Shown: one piece after another, positions 1 to 9,024 of the stretch | Layout: each line of letters opens with the position of its first letter | How positions within the stretch are numbered: the stretch's first letter is position 1 | Source of the DNA: Candidatus Binatia bacterium | GTDB lineage: Bacteria; Desulfobacterota; Binatia; Bin18 | Assembly: GCA_951812575.1 (NCBI GenBank) | Contig: OX638322.1 | Location: 2,665,925-2,729,924 of the forward strand | Reading direction: 5' to 3' | DNA length: 64,000 nt | Notes under the pieces: model-generated | What the model saw: the letters and a program-made list of their open reading frames with translations, nothing else | Database searches by the model: none | Told to the model about the DNA's origin: nothing | Translations under genes and position numbers: made by a program

Positions 1-385
1 GCACCCAGCCGGTGACCAGGCGGCCGCGCGAGATGAGATCGATCTCGGCCAGCTCTTCGGCCATCCGCAGCGGATGTTTGATGACCGGCAAGGGGTTCCC
101 GACCAGAACAATCTTGGCCTTGCTGGTAATCCGAGCCAGGATGGAGGCCTCTACATTCATGACCGATCCCATGCAGATCGGGTTACCATGATGCTCATTC
201 AGGGCCAGGGCGTCGAAGCCCAGGTCCTCGGCGTAGCAATATTCGTCGAGATAATAATTGTAGTCGTCGGCCGCCTTTTCGCGGTCGAAATGCTCGTTCG
301 AGATGGCGAAAAACGCCCGGTTCTTCAAAACGAGCTCTTCGGGCAGCCAGCGATACGGTCGTTCGGTGAAATATCCGATTTGCAT
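1..385 (-). CDS. Luciferase-like flavin monooxygenase (LLM), partial at window edge
   Basis: About 128 N-terminal residues are visible, starting MQIGYFTERPYRW; the C-terminus lies outside the window. The stretch LGFDALALNEHH (about residues 50-61) and the later AEELAEIDLISRGR are hallmark parts of bacterial luciferase-like TIM-barrel monooxygenases, which oxidise organic substrates with reduced FMN or F420. The start is the ATG ending at 385, with a GAGGG ribosome site about 10 bases upstream. It is the last visible gene of a minus-strand operon after the LLM at 572-1909 and the hydrolase at 1906-2736, with 186 bases between the two LLM genes. The two LLMs are not close copies. Substrate unknown. 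Confidence 0.8.
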   Translation of the reverse strand, partial: MQIGYFTERPYRWLPEELVLKNRAFFAISNEHFDREKAADDYNYYLDEYCYAEDLGFDALALNEHHGNPICMGSVMNVEASILARITSKAKIVLVGNPLPVIKHPLRMAEELAEIDLISRGRLVTGWV

Positions 386-571
386 CTGGGGTTCCCTCGA
401 CGGATTGTGGTCATCTCACGCCTTCGTTTTCGGCCCGTGACACCTCACTCCTCGCACACGCTCTCGGGATGAGGCCCCGTGCCTTCGAGTGTCGCTTCCT
501 GCGTGGGCTCTCGACTCATAGCATCGCTGTCGCCCCGCCGGAAGGCCGTTGTGGGTATCGTCGGGTACGCT

Positions 572-1909
572 TCACTGGGCGTGTTCCATTGTCGGATCAA
601 TCACCTCTGCAACGTGGGCCAGGCGGTGTTCGATCAGTCTGTCGCCGCCGCCCGTCACCCGAGAGCGAGCAGTTTCCTCCGGTTTGCCTTTGACTGCGGC
701 GAGTTCGGCCCGCGAGCGTTGGGAGTTCGGCTCGGCTCGCTGGTAGTCCGGCAAGCCATCGGCTTCGCGGAATTCGGGCATGACTTCCTCGGAAACGATC
801 TGCATATGCTTCATGACCATCCAGTTCGGCATCGGTCCGTAGGGCGAGCCCGGGCCGATCATACCACCCGCGCCCACTTCGTCGCAGTAGTAGCCGAGTT
901 CGTTCTTGACCGTCTCTGGAGAGCCGACAATGATATAGCGATCGGCGATCAACTCGTCATAGGTCAGGTTGACCTGCGGTTTGACCTTCCCTTTTTGCAG
1001 CAGGCCGATGAAGTTGCGAAACGACTTGGTCGACATATAGCCCGGCGGGAAAAAGAATTGGTCAGGGATTTTGAGCCCGGTGTTGAAGACCCACGACAGG
1101 TGGGCTTTGGCCTCGCGGTGAGCCTGTTCGTCGGTCTCGGCGACGTAGGTTGGTACGCAGGCGTTGAACATGCTCTTGGGTGCGTCGTAACCGAGCCGAT
1201 GACACTCTTCCCGCAGGCCGTCGAACGCCATTTTGGTGAACCACAAGGGAGAGAACACCATCATATAGGTGTATTTGTGTTCCGCAATGAACTGCAACGT
1301 TTCGAGCGAGCCCTGGCCTGGGATCCAGATCGGCGGATGGGGTTGCTGAATCGGGCGCGGAATGGGATTGACATTAGGGACGTAGAAATGATCGCCCTGC
1401 CAGGTAAATGGGCCGTCATCAGTCCAGGCTTTGAGGATCAAGTCATGAGCTTCGTTGAAGCGTTCCAGCGAATCGGCCGGCGCGATCCCGTTGTTGAAGT
1501 ATTCACACCCGATGCCGCGCACAAAGCCTGAAATAATGCGTCCGCCCGAAATGACGTCGAGCATGGCGATTTCCTCGGCGACCCGCAGGGGGTTGCCATG
1601 CAGGGGGATGGCATTGCCGATAATGCCGATCGGGATTTCTTTCGTCCGCTGCACCAGCATCGCGGCAATAATGTTTGGCGACGGCATCGTGCCATAGAAA
1701 TTCGCGTGATGTTCGTTGACAGCAATCGCGTCGAAACCGAATTGTTCAGCAGCGGCGAGTTGGTCGAGGTATTCGTTGTACAGCGAGTGGCCGCGATGTG
1801 GGTCATAATGCTTATTCGACAACGACACCCAGGTTGACTGGATTTCAGACGCCGGCGGAATGTGCGGGTAGGGCATCAAGTGAAAGAAATAAAAACGCAG
1901 CTTGTTCAT
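572..1909 (-). CDS. Luciferase-like flavin monooxygenase (LLM), 445 aa
   Basis: Complete flavin-dependent TIM-barrel monooxygenase of the bacterial luciferase superfamily. Visible family marks are FGFDAIAVNEHH (about residues 57-68), the PLRVAEEIAMLDVISGGR block (about 107-124) and a late VGSPETVKNEL segment that helps close the flavin pocket. The C-terminal 50 or so residues, after the last barrel-like segment, are polar and look like an extension. The ATG start overlaps the stop of the upstream alpha/beta hydrolase by four bases (ATGA), so the two are translationally coupled and probably act in one pathway. Substrate cannot be told from sequence; the hydrolase partner hints at an ester or lactone product being opened. 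Confidence 0.88.
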   Translation of the reverse strand: MNKLRFYFFHLMPYPHIPPASEIQSTWVSLSNKHYDPHRGHSLYNEYLDQLAAAEQFGFDAIAVNEHHANFYGTMPSPNIIAAMLVQRTKEIPIGIIGNAIPLHGNPLRVAEEIAMLDVISGGRIISGFVRGIGCEYFNNGIAPADSLERFNEAHDLILKAWTDDGPFTWQGDHFYVPNVNPIPRPIQQPHPPIWIPGQGSLETLQFIAEHKYTYMMVFSPLWFTKMAFDGLREECHRLGYDAPKSMFNACVPTYVAETDEQAHREAKAHLSWVFNTGLKIPDQFFFPPGYMSTKSFRNFIGLLQKGKVKPQVNLTYDELIADRYIIVGSPETVKNELGYYCDEVGAGGMIGPGSPYGPMPNWMVMKHMQIVSEEVMPEFREADGLPDYQRAEPNSQRSRAELAAVKGKPEETARSRVTGGGDRLIEHRLAHVAEVIDPTMEHAQ

Positions 1910-2736
1910 TGTGTCGCCTCCTCGATAAAAGCCGTCAGAATAGCGGCAAGTTCACGCGGCCGTTCCAAAAGCGGTTCGTGGCCGGTGCCCGCGATGCGGG
2001 TCAGTCGGCAGTTCGGTAATACTGCGGCAAATTTATCCGACATGGCGTTGGGGACGAGGCGGTCTTCTTCGGCCCCAATGACCTGGGTTGGACAGGTCAG
2101 TCGCTGTAGGCGGTGTTCGAGCTTGAGGTTGTAGCGCGGTGCCCACATGAGGCGCGCCGCGGCAGAGAACTCACTATACATATGAATGCTTTCGTCGAAA
2201 TCCTCCCCGTCCGGTAACCATTCCTGCATCACGTCCTTGTCCTTGAAGAGACGGTCCATGACTTCGGGTGGGGAGAGCTGAAAAATATCGACGCCAGGAT
2301 CGTCTGCAAGACGCAGTCCAACCGGGGTGATGAGCGAGAGCGATTTGAGCCGGCGCGGATAAAACGAGGCAAACTCGGCGGCTGCCCAGCCACCCATCGA
2401 AAAACCGATGAGGTGGATGTGGGAGAGTTCAAGCTGCTCGAACAACTGGTCATAGAGGATGGTGAGATCATCGAAACCGCGCACCCACTGCGGCAGTGGA
2501 GTTTCACCAAAACCGGGGCACTCAGGGGCAACGAAGTCCAGCTTTTCTGCAAGCATGGCATAGAACGGCAGCCACATGCGTGTGAAGCCGGCCCCGTGAA
2601 ACAAAACCGTCGCTTCGCCCGCCCCCTCGCGGCGATACGCGATCGGCAGGCCAAGCACCTCTTCAAAATAGGGTTCGGTATAATGCTTCTGCGGTCTTGG
2701 TATGTCGATTTTCTCGACGACGTCGATATAACTCAT
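1906..2736 (-). CDS. Alpha/beta hydrolase, 276 aa
   Basis: Alpha/beta-hydrolase fold enzyme. The oxyanion-hole HGAG lies at residues 47-50 and the nucleophile elbow GFSMGG at 111-116 puts Ser113 as nucleophile. Asp225 (GAEEDRLVP) and His253 (GTGHEPLLERP) complete a textbook triad, so the protein should be active. Size and motif layout match esterases and meta-cleavage-product hydrolases. The start has AGGAGG nine bases upstream. It is the first gene of a minus-strand operon with two LLM monooxygenases and overlaps the next gene by four bases. A perfect hairpin lies 33 bases upstream at 2769-2791, a possible control site. The exact substrate is unknown. Confidence 0.88.
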   Translation of the reverse strand: MSYIDVVEKIDIPRPQKHYTEPYFEEVLGLPIAYRREGAGEATVLFHGAGFTRMWLPFYAMLAEKLDFVAPECPGFGETPLPQWVRGFDDLTILYDQLFEQLELSHIHLIGFSMGGWAAAEFASFYPRRLKSLSLITPVGLRLADDPGVDIFQLSPPEVMDRLFKDKDVMQEWLPDGEDFDESIHMYSEFSAAARLMWAPRYNLKLEHRLQRLTCPTQVIGAEEDRLVPNAMSDKFAAVLPNCRLTRIAGTGHEPLLERPRELAAILTAFIEEATQ

Positions 2737-2768
2737 GCGCGTGAATCCTCCTCAGAACGCTCTGCATC

Positions 2769-2791
2769 TGACCTCACGCTACGTGAGGTCA
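2769..2791. promoter_or_regulatory. Perfect 10-bp inverted repeat upstream of hydrolase operon
   Basis: Arms TGACCTCACG and CGTGAGGTCA enclose CTA. It sits just upstream of the hydrolase start at 2736, where an operator or leader hairpin could act. Imperfect relatives occur near 10761-10785 and 32270-32292, so it may instead be a dispersed palindromic repeat. Confidence 0.45.
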
Positions 2792-3120
2792 TGCCTTCGA
2801 GCGCGATCCGGTAGAGCTTCGCCCCATTGTGGCAGAATTGTGGCAGACGATCTGTCCATACCCTGGTATGACCCTCACTGTTTTCTTTAGTTGTCAAACA
2901 TGACGGGCGCAAGGTTGTGGACGCAATTCCATGCTTACGGAGGCGGACCTGCTTGTCCAACGATCAGCCTGGAGACATCGACGCGGTGATCTCATAAACA
3001 GGGGGGAGGGGCGGCTCAAGGCGCCTTCCCTGCGGGAGGTGGAAGACCGCCAAGAAGCTGGCTCAACAAGCAGACGCCCGAGTGAGGCAACAAGCCGTTA
3101 GCCGGAGAGGCGCAAAGAAT
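2792..3120. other. Intergenic stretch with a short thiolase-like remnant
   Basis: No convincing gene. Bases 2965-2993 match the intact thiolase gene at 5873-5902 with one substitution and one indel, which suggests a decayed copy of a thiolase-type gene. The rest shows nothing I can identify. Confidence 0.4.
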
Positions 3121-4803
3121 TTATTCGTCCGTCACGCAGCCTTCGGAGGCGTTTTTTACGCTCTTGATATATTTGTACAGCGTCCCTCGCGTCGCCTTGT
3201 ACGGCGGCATGGTCCACTGTGCCCGACGGCGTGCCATCTCCTCGTCACTGACGGCAACGTCAAGGCTGTTTTGCTCCGCATCAATGGTGATGATGTCGCC
3301 GTCCTGAATCAGGCCGATCGGGCCGCCTTCCTGCGCTTCGGGGACGATATGACCGATAAGGAAACCGTGCGAGCCGCCGGAAAAACGTCCGTCGGTCAAG
3401 AGCGCGACGCCCCCACCCAGACCGGCACCCACCAGGGCTGACGTGGGGGTCAGCATTTCCGGCATACCCGGCCCGCCTTTCGGACCCTCGTAGCGAATGA
3501 CCACGACATCGCCGTGTTTGATCTCCTGGCGTTCGAGCGCGTGCAGCATATCCTCTTCCGAGTCGAAGACCTTGGCCGGTCCGGTGAAAACCAGACCTTC
3601 TTTGCCGGTGATTTTACCCACCGCCCCATCTGGTGCGAGATTGCCCTTGAGAATACAAATATGCCCCGTCTCTTTAATCGGACGCTCAATTGGCTGAATA
3701 ATGTCCTGTTCTTCCGGGAGTCCGGGAAGATCCTGCAGGTTTTCGGCCAGGGTCTTGCCCGTCACCGTCAGGCAGTCACCATGCAGCAGCCCTTTGTCCA
3801 GGAGATACTGCATCACTGCCGGAGTGCCGCCGATGTTATGCAGATCTTCCATCACATACTTGCCGCTGGGTTTGAGGTCGGCCACATACGGCACACGGTC
3901 ACTCACCGCCTGGAAGTCGTCGATGGTGAGTGCCACGTCAACAGCGCGAGCCATAGCGATCAGATGCAGCACGGCGTTGGTCGAGCCGCCGAGCGCCATG
4001 ACCATGACCATGGCGTTTTCGAACGCTTGACGGGTCATGATATCGCGCGGTTTGATATCCTGCTCCAGCAAGGCGCGTATCGCCTGTCCAGCCCGGAGGC
4101 TCTCGTCGAGCTTGCCGGGGTCGGTGGCCGGCGTCGAGGAGCTGAACGGCAGGCTCATGCCCAGCGCTTCAATGGCTGAGGCCATGGTGTTGGCGGTGTA
4201 CATGCCGCCACACGCCCCGGCGCCGGGGCAGGCATGGCGGACGACATCCTGGCGCTCGGCGTCGGTGATGGTTTTGGCAATATACTGACCATAGCACTGG
4301 AACGCCGACACGATGTCGAGCGTCTTACCGCCGCTGTGACCGGGGCGGATGGTGCCGCCGTAGATCATCAAGGCCGGGCGATTCACACGTCCCATCGCCA
4401 TGATGACGCCGGGCATGTTTTTGTCGCAGCCGGGGATGGTGATGAGGCCGTCATACCATTGCGCACCCATAACGGTTTCGATGGAGTCGGCGATGAGGTC
4501 GCGCGATTGCAGCGAGAAGCTCATGCCGCTCGTGCCCATGGAAATGCCGTCCGACACCCCAACCGTGTTGAAACGCATCCCGACCATGTCGGCGGCCCCC
4601 ACGCCCTCTTTGACCTTCGTGGCGATGTCGCCCAGGTGCATATTGCACGGATTGCCGTCGAACCACACGCTGGCGATACCGACCTGGGCGCGCTGCATAT
4701 CGGCTTCGGTCAGCCCCGTGGCGTACAGCATAGCCTGAGACGCCCCCTGCGACTTGGGCTGGGTGATGTGGGCGCTGGTACGATTGAGTTGTGTGTCAGC
4801 CAT
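3121..4803 (-). CDS. ilvD: Dihydroxy-acid dehydratase
   Basis: Full-length (560 aa) IlvD/Edd-family dehydratase. It converts 2,3-dihydroxy-isovalerate and 2,3-dihydroxy-3-methylvalerate to the 2-keto acids of valine and isoleucine synthesis. The three expected Fe-S cysteines are visible: Cys53 (GNPCNMH), Cys126 in [10 protein letters not shown] and Cys198 in [15 protein letters not shown]. Lys128 in the GCDK motif is the usual metal-site lysine. The C-terminal [16 protein letters not shown] block is intact. The start has GAGGAA six bases upstream. It stands alone between unrelated accessory genes and is the clearest housekeeping gene in the window. Other IlvD/Edd members act on sugar acids, but length and motifs fit IlvD well. 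Confidence 0.95.
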   Translation of the reverse strand: MADTQLNRTSAHITQPKSQGASQAMLYATGLTEADMQRAQVGIASVWFDGNPCNMHLGDIATKVKEGVGAADMVGMRFNTVGVSDGISMGTSGMSFSLQSRDLIADSIETVMGAQWYDGLITIPGCDKNMPGVIMAMGRVNRPALMIYGGTIRPGHSGGKTLDIVSAFQCYGQYIAKTITDAERQDVVRHACPGAGACGGMYTANTMASAIEALGMSLPFSSSTPATDPGKLDESLRAGQAIRALLEQDIKPRDIMTRQAFENAMVMVMALGGSTNAVLHLIAMARAVDVALTIDDFQAVSDRVPYVADLKPSGKYVMEDLHNIGGTPAVMQYLLDKGLLHGDCLTVTGKTLAENLQDLPGLPEEQDIIQPIERPIKETGHICILKGNLAPDGAVGKITGKEGLVFTGPAKVFDSEEDMLHALERQEIKHGDVVVIRYEGPKGGPGMPEMLTPTSALVGAGLGGGVALLTDGRFSGGSHGFLIGHIVPEAQEGGPIGLIQDGDIITIDAEQNSLDVAVSDEEMARRRAQWTMPPYKATRGTLYKYIKSVKNASEGCVTDE

Positions 4804-5233
4804 AATGATTCCTCACGAAAAACCGCTCGGGGCGCACCGGGTAAAAATGACGGCCACTCATGACGGGACGGGCGACCTCACAGGCGACCAGGTCGTCCGG
4901 CGGCATCCAGGCACGTCCTGCGGTGCGCGCCAGCGCTTTTCCGTCATTGTCAACACCCGAATGTTCTCCCTCAACGCCGATCAAAAGAGTGTTTTAGTGG
5001 AGTGACGACGCAGTCTACTGAGAAGCCCCGGAGCTGTCAACGTATACTGCGAGATGGAGCGATGCTGGGCCGGAGCGGAGCATCCCACCAACATGCCCTG
5101 GAGGAACGTGCGGCGCAGCTGCTCCTCGTTTTTGTTGCCCAAACGCGTTACCCTGGACCGATCTTTTACGAGGAGCCCGTCCAGGTATTCTGTGACGGCT
5201 GATCAAACAACACGCAGCCCAAGGGAGCAACAC
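4804..5233. other. Intergenic region between divergent ilvD and the SnoaL/thiolase operon
   Basis: About 430 bases separate two divergently read genes, so promoters for both are expected here. Short open frames exist on both strands, but none has a ribosome site plus recognisable protein features. I see no repeat or RNA gene. Confidence 0.5.
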
Positions 5234-5674
5234 ATGACCATCGACCAACACAACGATGTGGAAGCGATCCGCCAGCTCAAAGCGCGCTATTTCCGATTGA
5301 TGGACACGCGGCAGTGGGATCTTTTGAGCGAATGTTTCACTGCCGATATTTCGGCGTTATACGAGGGCGCACCGCGCGCCAGCGAGGATCTGCCGCGTGA
5401 CATCAAGATCGAGGGCCGCGACGCGCTGGTTGACGGCATCCGTACGCTGATGACCGGCGCAAAATCGATACATCAGGGCTACATGCCGGAAATCGAACTG
5501 ACCGGCCCAACAACCGCACGCGGTGTCTGGTCGATGTTTGACGATGTGCGCCTGCCGACCTGCAACTTTAAGGGCTGGGGGCATTATCACGAAGACTATG
5601 TGAAGGAAGATGGCCGGTGGAAGATGAAAAAGATTCACCTGACCCGCCTGCATACAGAGGAGGAATGGCTGTAG
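5234..5674 (+). CDS. SnoaL/NTF2-like protein, 146 aa
   Basis: Small cone-shaped NTF2-like domain of the SnoaL type, a fold used by cyclases, dehydratases and isomerases of steroid- or polyketide-like substrates. The N-terminal pattern (EAIRQLKARYFRLMDTRQWD, then a Phe-Thr-Ala-Asp stretch) and the C-terminal WGHYHEDYVKEDGRWKM block are typical. The ATG at 5234 follows AGGGAG. The same frame stays open 60 codons further upstream, but that part has no domain likeness. It begins a plus-strand run with the thiolase-like gene 60 bases downstream, then DUF35, P450 and ferredoxin. It probably handles an intermediate of that pathway. Confidence 0.75.
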   Translation: MTIDQHNDVEAIRQLKARYFRLMDTRQWDLLSECFTADISALYEGAPRASEDLPRDIKIEGRDALVDGIRTLMTGAKSIHQGYMPEIELTGPTTARGVWSMFDDVRLPTCNFKGWGHYHEDYVKEDGRWKMKKIHLTRLHTEEEWL

Positions 5675-5734
5675 CCCGGTCTTTGTCGAAGCCACATCCT
5701 GGAAACTCTGTCATACCTGTAGGGGGCAATGCGT

Positions 5735-6919
5735 ATGCCTGCGTTAACCGATTTGAGGGATCAAACCTGCATCGTCGGCATTGGCGAGACAGACTACACG
5801 CGCGGCACGCCTAAGAGTGCGCTCGAACTTGCCCTGGAGGCGTCGCTGGGCGCGATCGAGGATGCCGGCATACAGCCTGGAGACATCGATGCGGTGATTC
5901 TCCCCAACGGCGCCGGGAGCGGCGGCACGGCGGGTGATTTTTGTGCGAACCTGGGGCTGCAAGATTTGCATTACACCACCTCTCTCCAGGAAATGGGTGG
6001 GGCCATGTGTGTGTCTGCCGTTGAGTCCGCCGCCACCGCGCTGGCCAGTGGGATTGCGCAGTATGCATTGATTCCTCTGTGCAGCCGGTTCTATTCCGGA
6101 CGGAGAGCCCGGCAGGTGACGTCTGACCCTGGGACGGGACTACAAGCGGCGGAAACCATCAGGGACTACTACGCACCGTTCGGCGTGGCGGCGCCGCCCC
6201 AACATTACGCATGGATGACGCAGCGACATATGCAACGGTATGGCACCACCCACGAGCAACTGGGTGCGGTGGCGGTGGCGATGCGCAAACACGCCCAGTT
6301 ACACCCCAACGCCCTCATGCAGCGGGCGCCGCTCACCTTGGAGGACTACTTGTCGTCGCGGTGGATCAGTTATCCCTACCGGCTGTTGGATTGTTGCCTG
6401 GAGACCGATGGCGCTGCAGCGTTACTCATGACGTCTGCCGAGCGCGCCAAAGATCTGCGCAAGAAGCCTGTCTATGTGACGGGCGTGGCGTCGGGCCATC
6501 CGTTTCCACCCCACGACATTCCCAATCGACCCGATATCCTCAAAATCGGGCTCGACTTTTGCGCGCCGCGCGCCTACGCGATGGCCGGGGTCCAGCCGAG
6601 CGATATTGATTTCGCCGAGATTTACGACTGCTTCACCGGGCAGGCCATTTTGCAAATTGAGTCGGCGGGATTCTGCAAGAAAGGCGAAGGTGGACCTTTC
6701 GTTGAAAACGGACGGATCGAACTCGGCGGCGCGCTACCGGTGAATACGCACGGCGGTCTGCTCTCACAGGCGCACAATACCGGTATGAACCACCTGGTTG
6801 AGGCTGTGGTGCAACTCCGCCACGAGGCCGGCTCGCGTCAGGTGCAAGACGCCGAGTTCGGGGTGGTGACCGGCTGGGGAGGCCACGGGCATGGATCGAT
6901 CGCGATTGTACGTCGCTGA
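5735..6919 (+). CDS. Thiolase-like protein (SCP-x/lipid-transfer type), 394 aa
   Basis: Thiolase-superfamily protein of the non-decarboxylating SCP-x/Ltp type. It opens with CIVGIGETDYTRGTPKS, has an EMGGAMCVSAVESAATAL helix where classical thiolases carry their nucleophilic Cys, and ends with NTHGGLLSQAHNTGMNHLVEA and GWGGHGHGS. The classical Cys-Gly-Ser-Gly nucleophile motif is not preserved and the C-terminal catalytic Cys is absent. It is therefore more likely an acyl-CoA aldolase or carrier than a true thiolase. AGGGGG at 5721-5726 is correctly spaced for this ATG; an in-frame ATG at 5729 is too close. A DUF35 gene follows after 12 bases, the same pairing as Ltp2/ChsH2-type retro-aldolases in steroid side-chain degradation. 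Confidence 0.85.
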   Translation: MPALTDLRDQTCIVGIGETDYTRGTPKSALELALEASLGAIEDAGIQPGDIDAVILPNGAGSGGTAGDFCANLGLQDLHYTTSLQEMGGAMCVSAVESAATALASGIAQYALIPLCSRFYSGRRARQVTSDPGTGLQAAETIRDYYAPFGVAAPPQHYAWMTQRHMQRYGTTHEQLGAVAVAMRKHAQLHPNALMQRAPLTLEDYLSSRWISYPYRLLDCCLETDGAAALLMTSAERAKDLRKKPVYVTGVASGHPFPPHDIPNRPDILKIGLDFCAPRAYAMAGVQPSDIDFAEIYDCFTGQAILQIESAGFCKKGEGGPFVENGRIELGGALPVNTHGGLLSQAHNTGMNHLVEAVVQLRHEAGSRQVQDAEFGVVTGWGGHGHGSIAIVRR

Positions 6920-6931
6920 GGGAGTCACAAC

Positions 6932-7363
6932 ATGACGACTGAGAATGCAACACCGCTTGTTCGATTGCCCGTCTTGGGGGGCTACACAAAGGAATTCTAT
7001 GACTGGTGCCAGCAGCGGGAGCTGCGCTTTCAATGCTGTCAGCAGTGTGGAACGTGGCGTCATCCGCCGCGGCCCATGTGCACCGGTTGTCACTCCCTGG
7101 AGTGGGAATGGGCTCCGACGAAAGGAATAGGCACGGTCTATTGTTGGACGACCGTGTATCAGGCGCTCGACCCGGCATTCGCCGAGGACGTTCCATATGC
7201 AGCAGTGGTGGTCGAACTGGATGAAGGGCCGCGACTCACAACCTGGGTGACGGGGGTAGTGCCTGACGAGCTCCAAGTCGGTATGCCGGTTGAAGTCTGG
7301 TTCGACACTGTCAGTGACGACGTGACGCTGCCTAAATTCAGACCTCAGCTGCCGTCCCTTTAA
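6932..7363 (+). CDS. DUF35 OB-fold protein with zinc ribbon, partner of the thiolase-like protein
   Basis: 143 aa. The N-terminal helix (YTKEFYDWCQQREL) is followed by a rubredoxin-like zinc ribbon with Cys36-x2-Cys39 and Cys50-x2-Cys53. A beta-rich OB domain follows (GTVYCWTTVYQ, then PYAAVVVELDEGPRLTTWVTG). DUF35 proteins typically bind a thiolase-type partner and supply a CoA-binding lid; in ChsH2-Ltp2 complexes this forms a retro-aldolase. The gene starts 12 bases after the thiolase-like stop, behind GGGAG, so the two very likely form one complex. The substrate is presumably a CoA ester made upstream in the pathway, but is not visible from sequence. Confidence 0.85.
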   Translation: MTTENATPLVRLPVLGGYTKEFYDWCQQRELRFQCCQQCGTWRHPPRPMCTGCHSLEWEWAPTKGIGTVYCWTTVYQALDPAFAEDVPYAAVVVELDEGPRLTTWVTGVVPDELQVGMPVEVWFDTVSDDVTLPKFRPQLPSL

Positions 7364-7423
7364 TAAGGAGAGAACCTCCCGTTAAAGTTCTTTACTCGAC
7401 CGTAGCAAAGGGAAGTTGCCATT

Positions 7424-8635
7424 ATGTCTGCGCCCAATATCATGTCGTCCGAGTACGAAAAGGATCCGTATCCGATCCTTGCTGATATCCGCGAGAATCA
7501 CCCGATCTATTTTCAGGAGGGACTTAACAGCTGGGTCATTTCTCGCCACGAGGACATCAAGTTCGCTCTCAGGAATCCGTCATTCACGACTGACAATTAT
7601 TCCTGGCAGTTGGAACCTGTGCATGGCAGAAACATCATGCAACTGGAAGGAAGCGAACACCGGCACACTCGCGCTGTCGTCATCCCCACGCTGCGAGGAG
7701 CTAAGCTGCGAGAGAACTTCGAGTCGATTGTCGTGAACAATTCTAAGCAGCTCATCGATGCCTGGCGCTACGATGGCAAAGTCGAGCTGGTGTCCCAGTT
7801 CACGCAGAGGCTCCCGCTGAGTGTGATTATTGACGTCCTCGGGCTTGACCCGCAAGACAAGGGGAAGTTCCATCGCTGGTATAACGATATCCACGACTTC
7901 TTGACCAATACGACAGGCGACCCCGACCTCACTGCGGCAGGGCTCCGCACGCATGATGAGTTGAAGGCGTACATGATGCCACTCATCCAAGATCGTAAGG
8001 AAAACCCGCGTGACGACCTGATCAGCCAAATCGTGCACGCCGAAATCAACGGAGAAAGGATGTCCGACATCGATATTAAGTCGTATATCAGCTTCCTCCT
8101 CGTCGCCGGCAGCGAGTCGACAGACTTACAGATGTCGAACATGTGGCTCCGTCTCCTGGAAAACCCCGATCAACTGCAAGCGGTGCGCGAGGATCGCAGT
8201 TTGATCAAGACCGCTTTCGCCGAGTCCCTCCGACACACGGCCGCAGTGCTGATGATCATGCGCCAGGCATCGGAGGATGTCGAGTTCCATGGCGTGACTG
8301 TCCCCGCCGGCTCGACGGTAACCTTGCTGCTGGCCGCAGCGAATCGAGACCCACGGAAATTCTCTGAACCGGATACCTTCAATATTTTCCGTGATGATTT
8401 GCAAACTGATAGGGAATTTACCGGCGCCGCCAACCACATGACGTTCTCACTTGGGCGCCACTTTTGCATCGGGACTTACCTCGCGGCAATGGAAGCGGAG
8501 ACTGCGACCAATCAACTCCTCGACGCGATGGACGACATCGCATTCGCCGACGGTCATATCCCACAGGCAGTAGGGAGCTTTGTTCGGGCTCCAAGGTATA
8601 TGCCACTGACCTTCACCCCCACGAGTGAGAAGTAG
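7424..8635 (+). CDS. Cytochrome P450, 403 aa
   Basis: Soluble bacterial class I P450. The I-helix oxygen-activation motif reads AGSESTD, with the Ser-Glu-Ser-Thr version of AGxxT. The ExxR is ESLR, and the haem loop FSLGRHFCIGTYLA puts the proximal ligand at Cys348. There is no membrane anchor. It lies 60 bases after DUF35 and about 105 bases before a small ferredoxin, the usual electron donor for such enzymes. P450, ferredoxin and the thiolase/DUF35 pair together suggest oxidation of an alkyl or terpenoid chain followed by C-C cleavage of its CoA ester. The ribosome site is AGGGAAG about nine bases before the ATG. Confidence 0.93.
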   Translation: MSAPNIMSSEYEKDPYPILADIRENHPIYFQEGLNSWVISRHEDIKFALRNPSFTTDNYSWQLEPVHGRNIMQLEGSEHRHTRAVVIPTLRGAKLRENFESIVVNNSKQLIDAWRYDGKVELVSQFTQRLPLSVIIDVLGLDPQDKGKFHRWYNDIHDFLTNTTGDPDLTAAGLRTHDELKAYMMPLIQDRKENPRDDLISQIVHAEINGERMSDIDIKSYISFLLVAGSESTDLQMSNMWLRLLENPDQLQAVREDRSLIKTAFAESLRHTAAVLMIMRQASEDVEFHGVTVPAGSTVTLLLAAANRDPRKFSEPDTFNIFRDDLQTDREFTGAANHMTFSLGRHFCIGTYLAAMEAETATNQLLDAMDDIAFADGHIPQAVGSFVRAPRYMPLTFTPTSEK

Positions 8636-8740
8636 CAGATACATGGGCTTAAGCACGGGTCATACAATCAAACCCGTTCCTCCCGCTATCGAGGGCATCA
8701 ATGACTGGTCACGGGTGAGCAGGATATCCGTGCATCTCCC

Positions 8741-8938
8741 ATGAAGATTAACTTAAACACCTATGCCTGCCAGGGCCACGCCCGCTGCCACGCGCTTGCA
8801 CCTGAGATCTTCGGCCTTAACGATGAGGACCTCGCCGTGCTGCTCATTGACGGCGACATCCCAGCGGAACTCGAGGAAAAAGCCCGTTTAGCAGCGCAGA
8901 GCTGCCCCGAGTTCGCAATCGAAATCATCGAAGAGTAA
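8741..8938 (+). CDS. Small ferredoxin, probably [3Fe-4S], P450 redox partner
   Basis: 65 aa acidic ferredoxin with Cys10, Cys16 and Cys55. The usual second cysteine of the CxxCxxC motif is His13 (CQGHARC), the pattern of the single-cluster [3Fe-4S] ferredoxins that serve bacterial P450s. The C-terminal AAQSCPEFAIEI motif is also typical. It is the last gene of the SnoaL-thiolase-DUF35-P450 run. There is no strong ribosome site before the ATG, so translation may be weak. It probably passes electrons from a reductase encoded elsewhere to the P450 at 7424-8635; no ferredoxin reductase is seen in the window. Confidence 0.88.
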   Translation: MKINLNTYACQGHARCHALAPEIFGLNDEDLAVLLIDGDIPAELEEKARLAAQSCPEFAIEIIEE

Positions 8939-9024
8939 TGAGGCCCCGCACTGTCAAGTGATCAGGATAGGGAACAAAATCTGAACAACTCGACCCGGAA
9001 GAACTCCAAATCGTCGTTGTGGTC

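Noticed and set aside
479..1531. Long plus-strand open frame of 350 codons
   Set aside because: It lies fully opposite the LLM gene at 572-1909, and its translation has no domain likeness, while the minus strand reads as a clear enzyme.
3514..4863. Several long plus-strand frames opposite ilvD
   Set aside because: Antisense shadows of a GC-rich gene. The ilvD reading has all Fe-S cysteines and normal length.
4796..4984. 62-codon minus frame just before ilvD
   Set aside because: It overlaps the ilvD start by eight bases and has no ribosome site or recognisable motif; the overlap is more simply explained by leader sequence.
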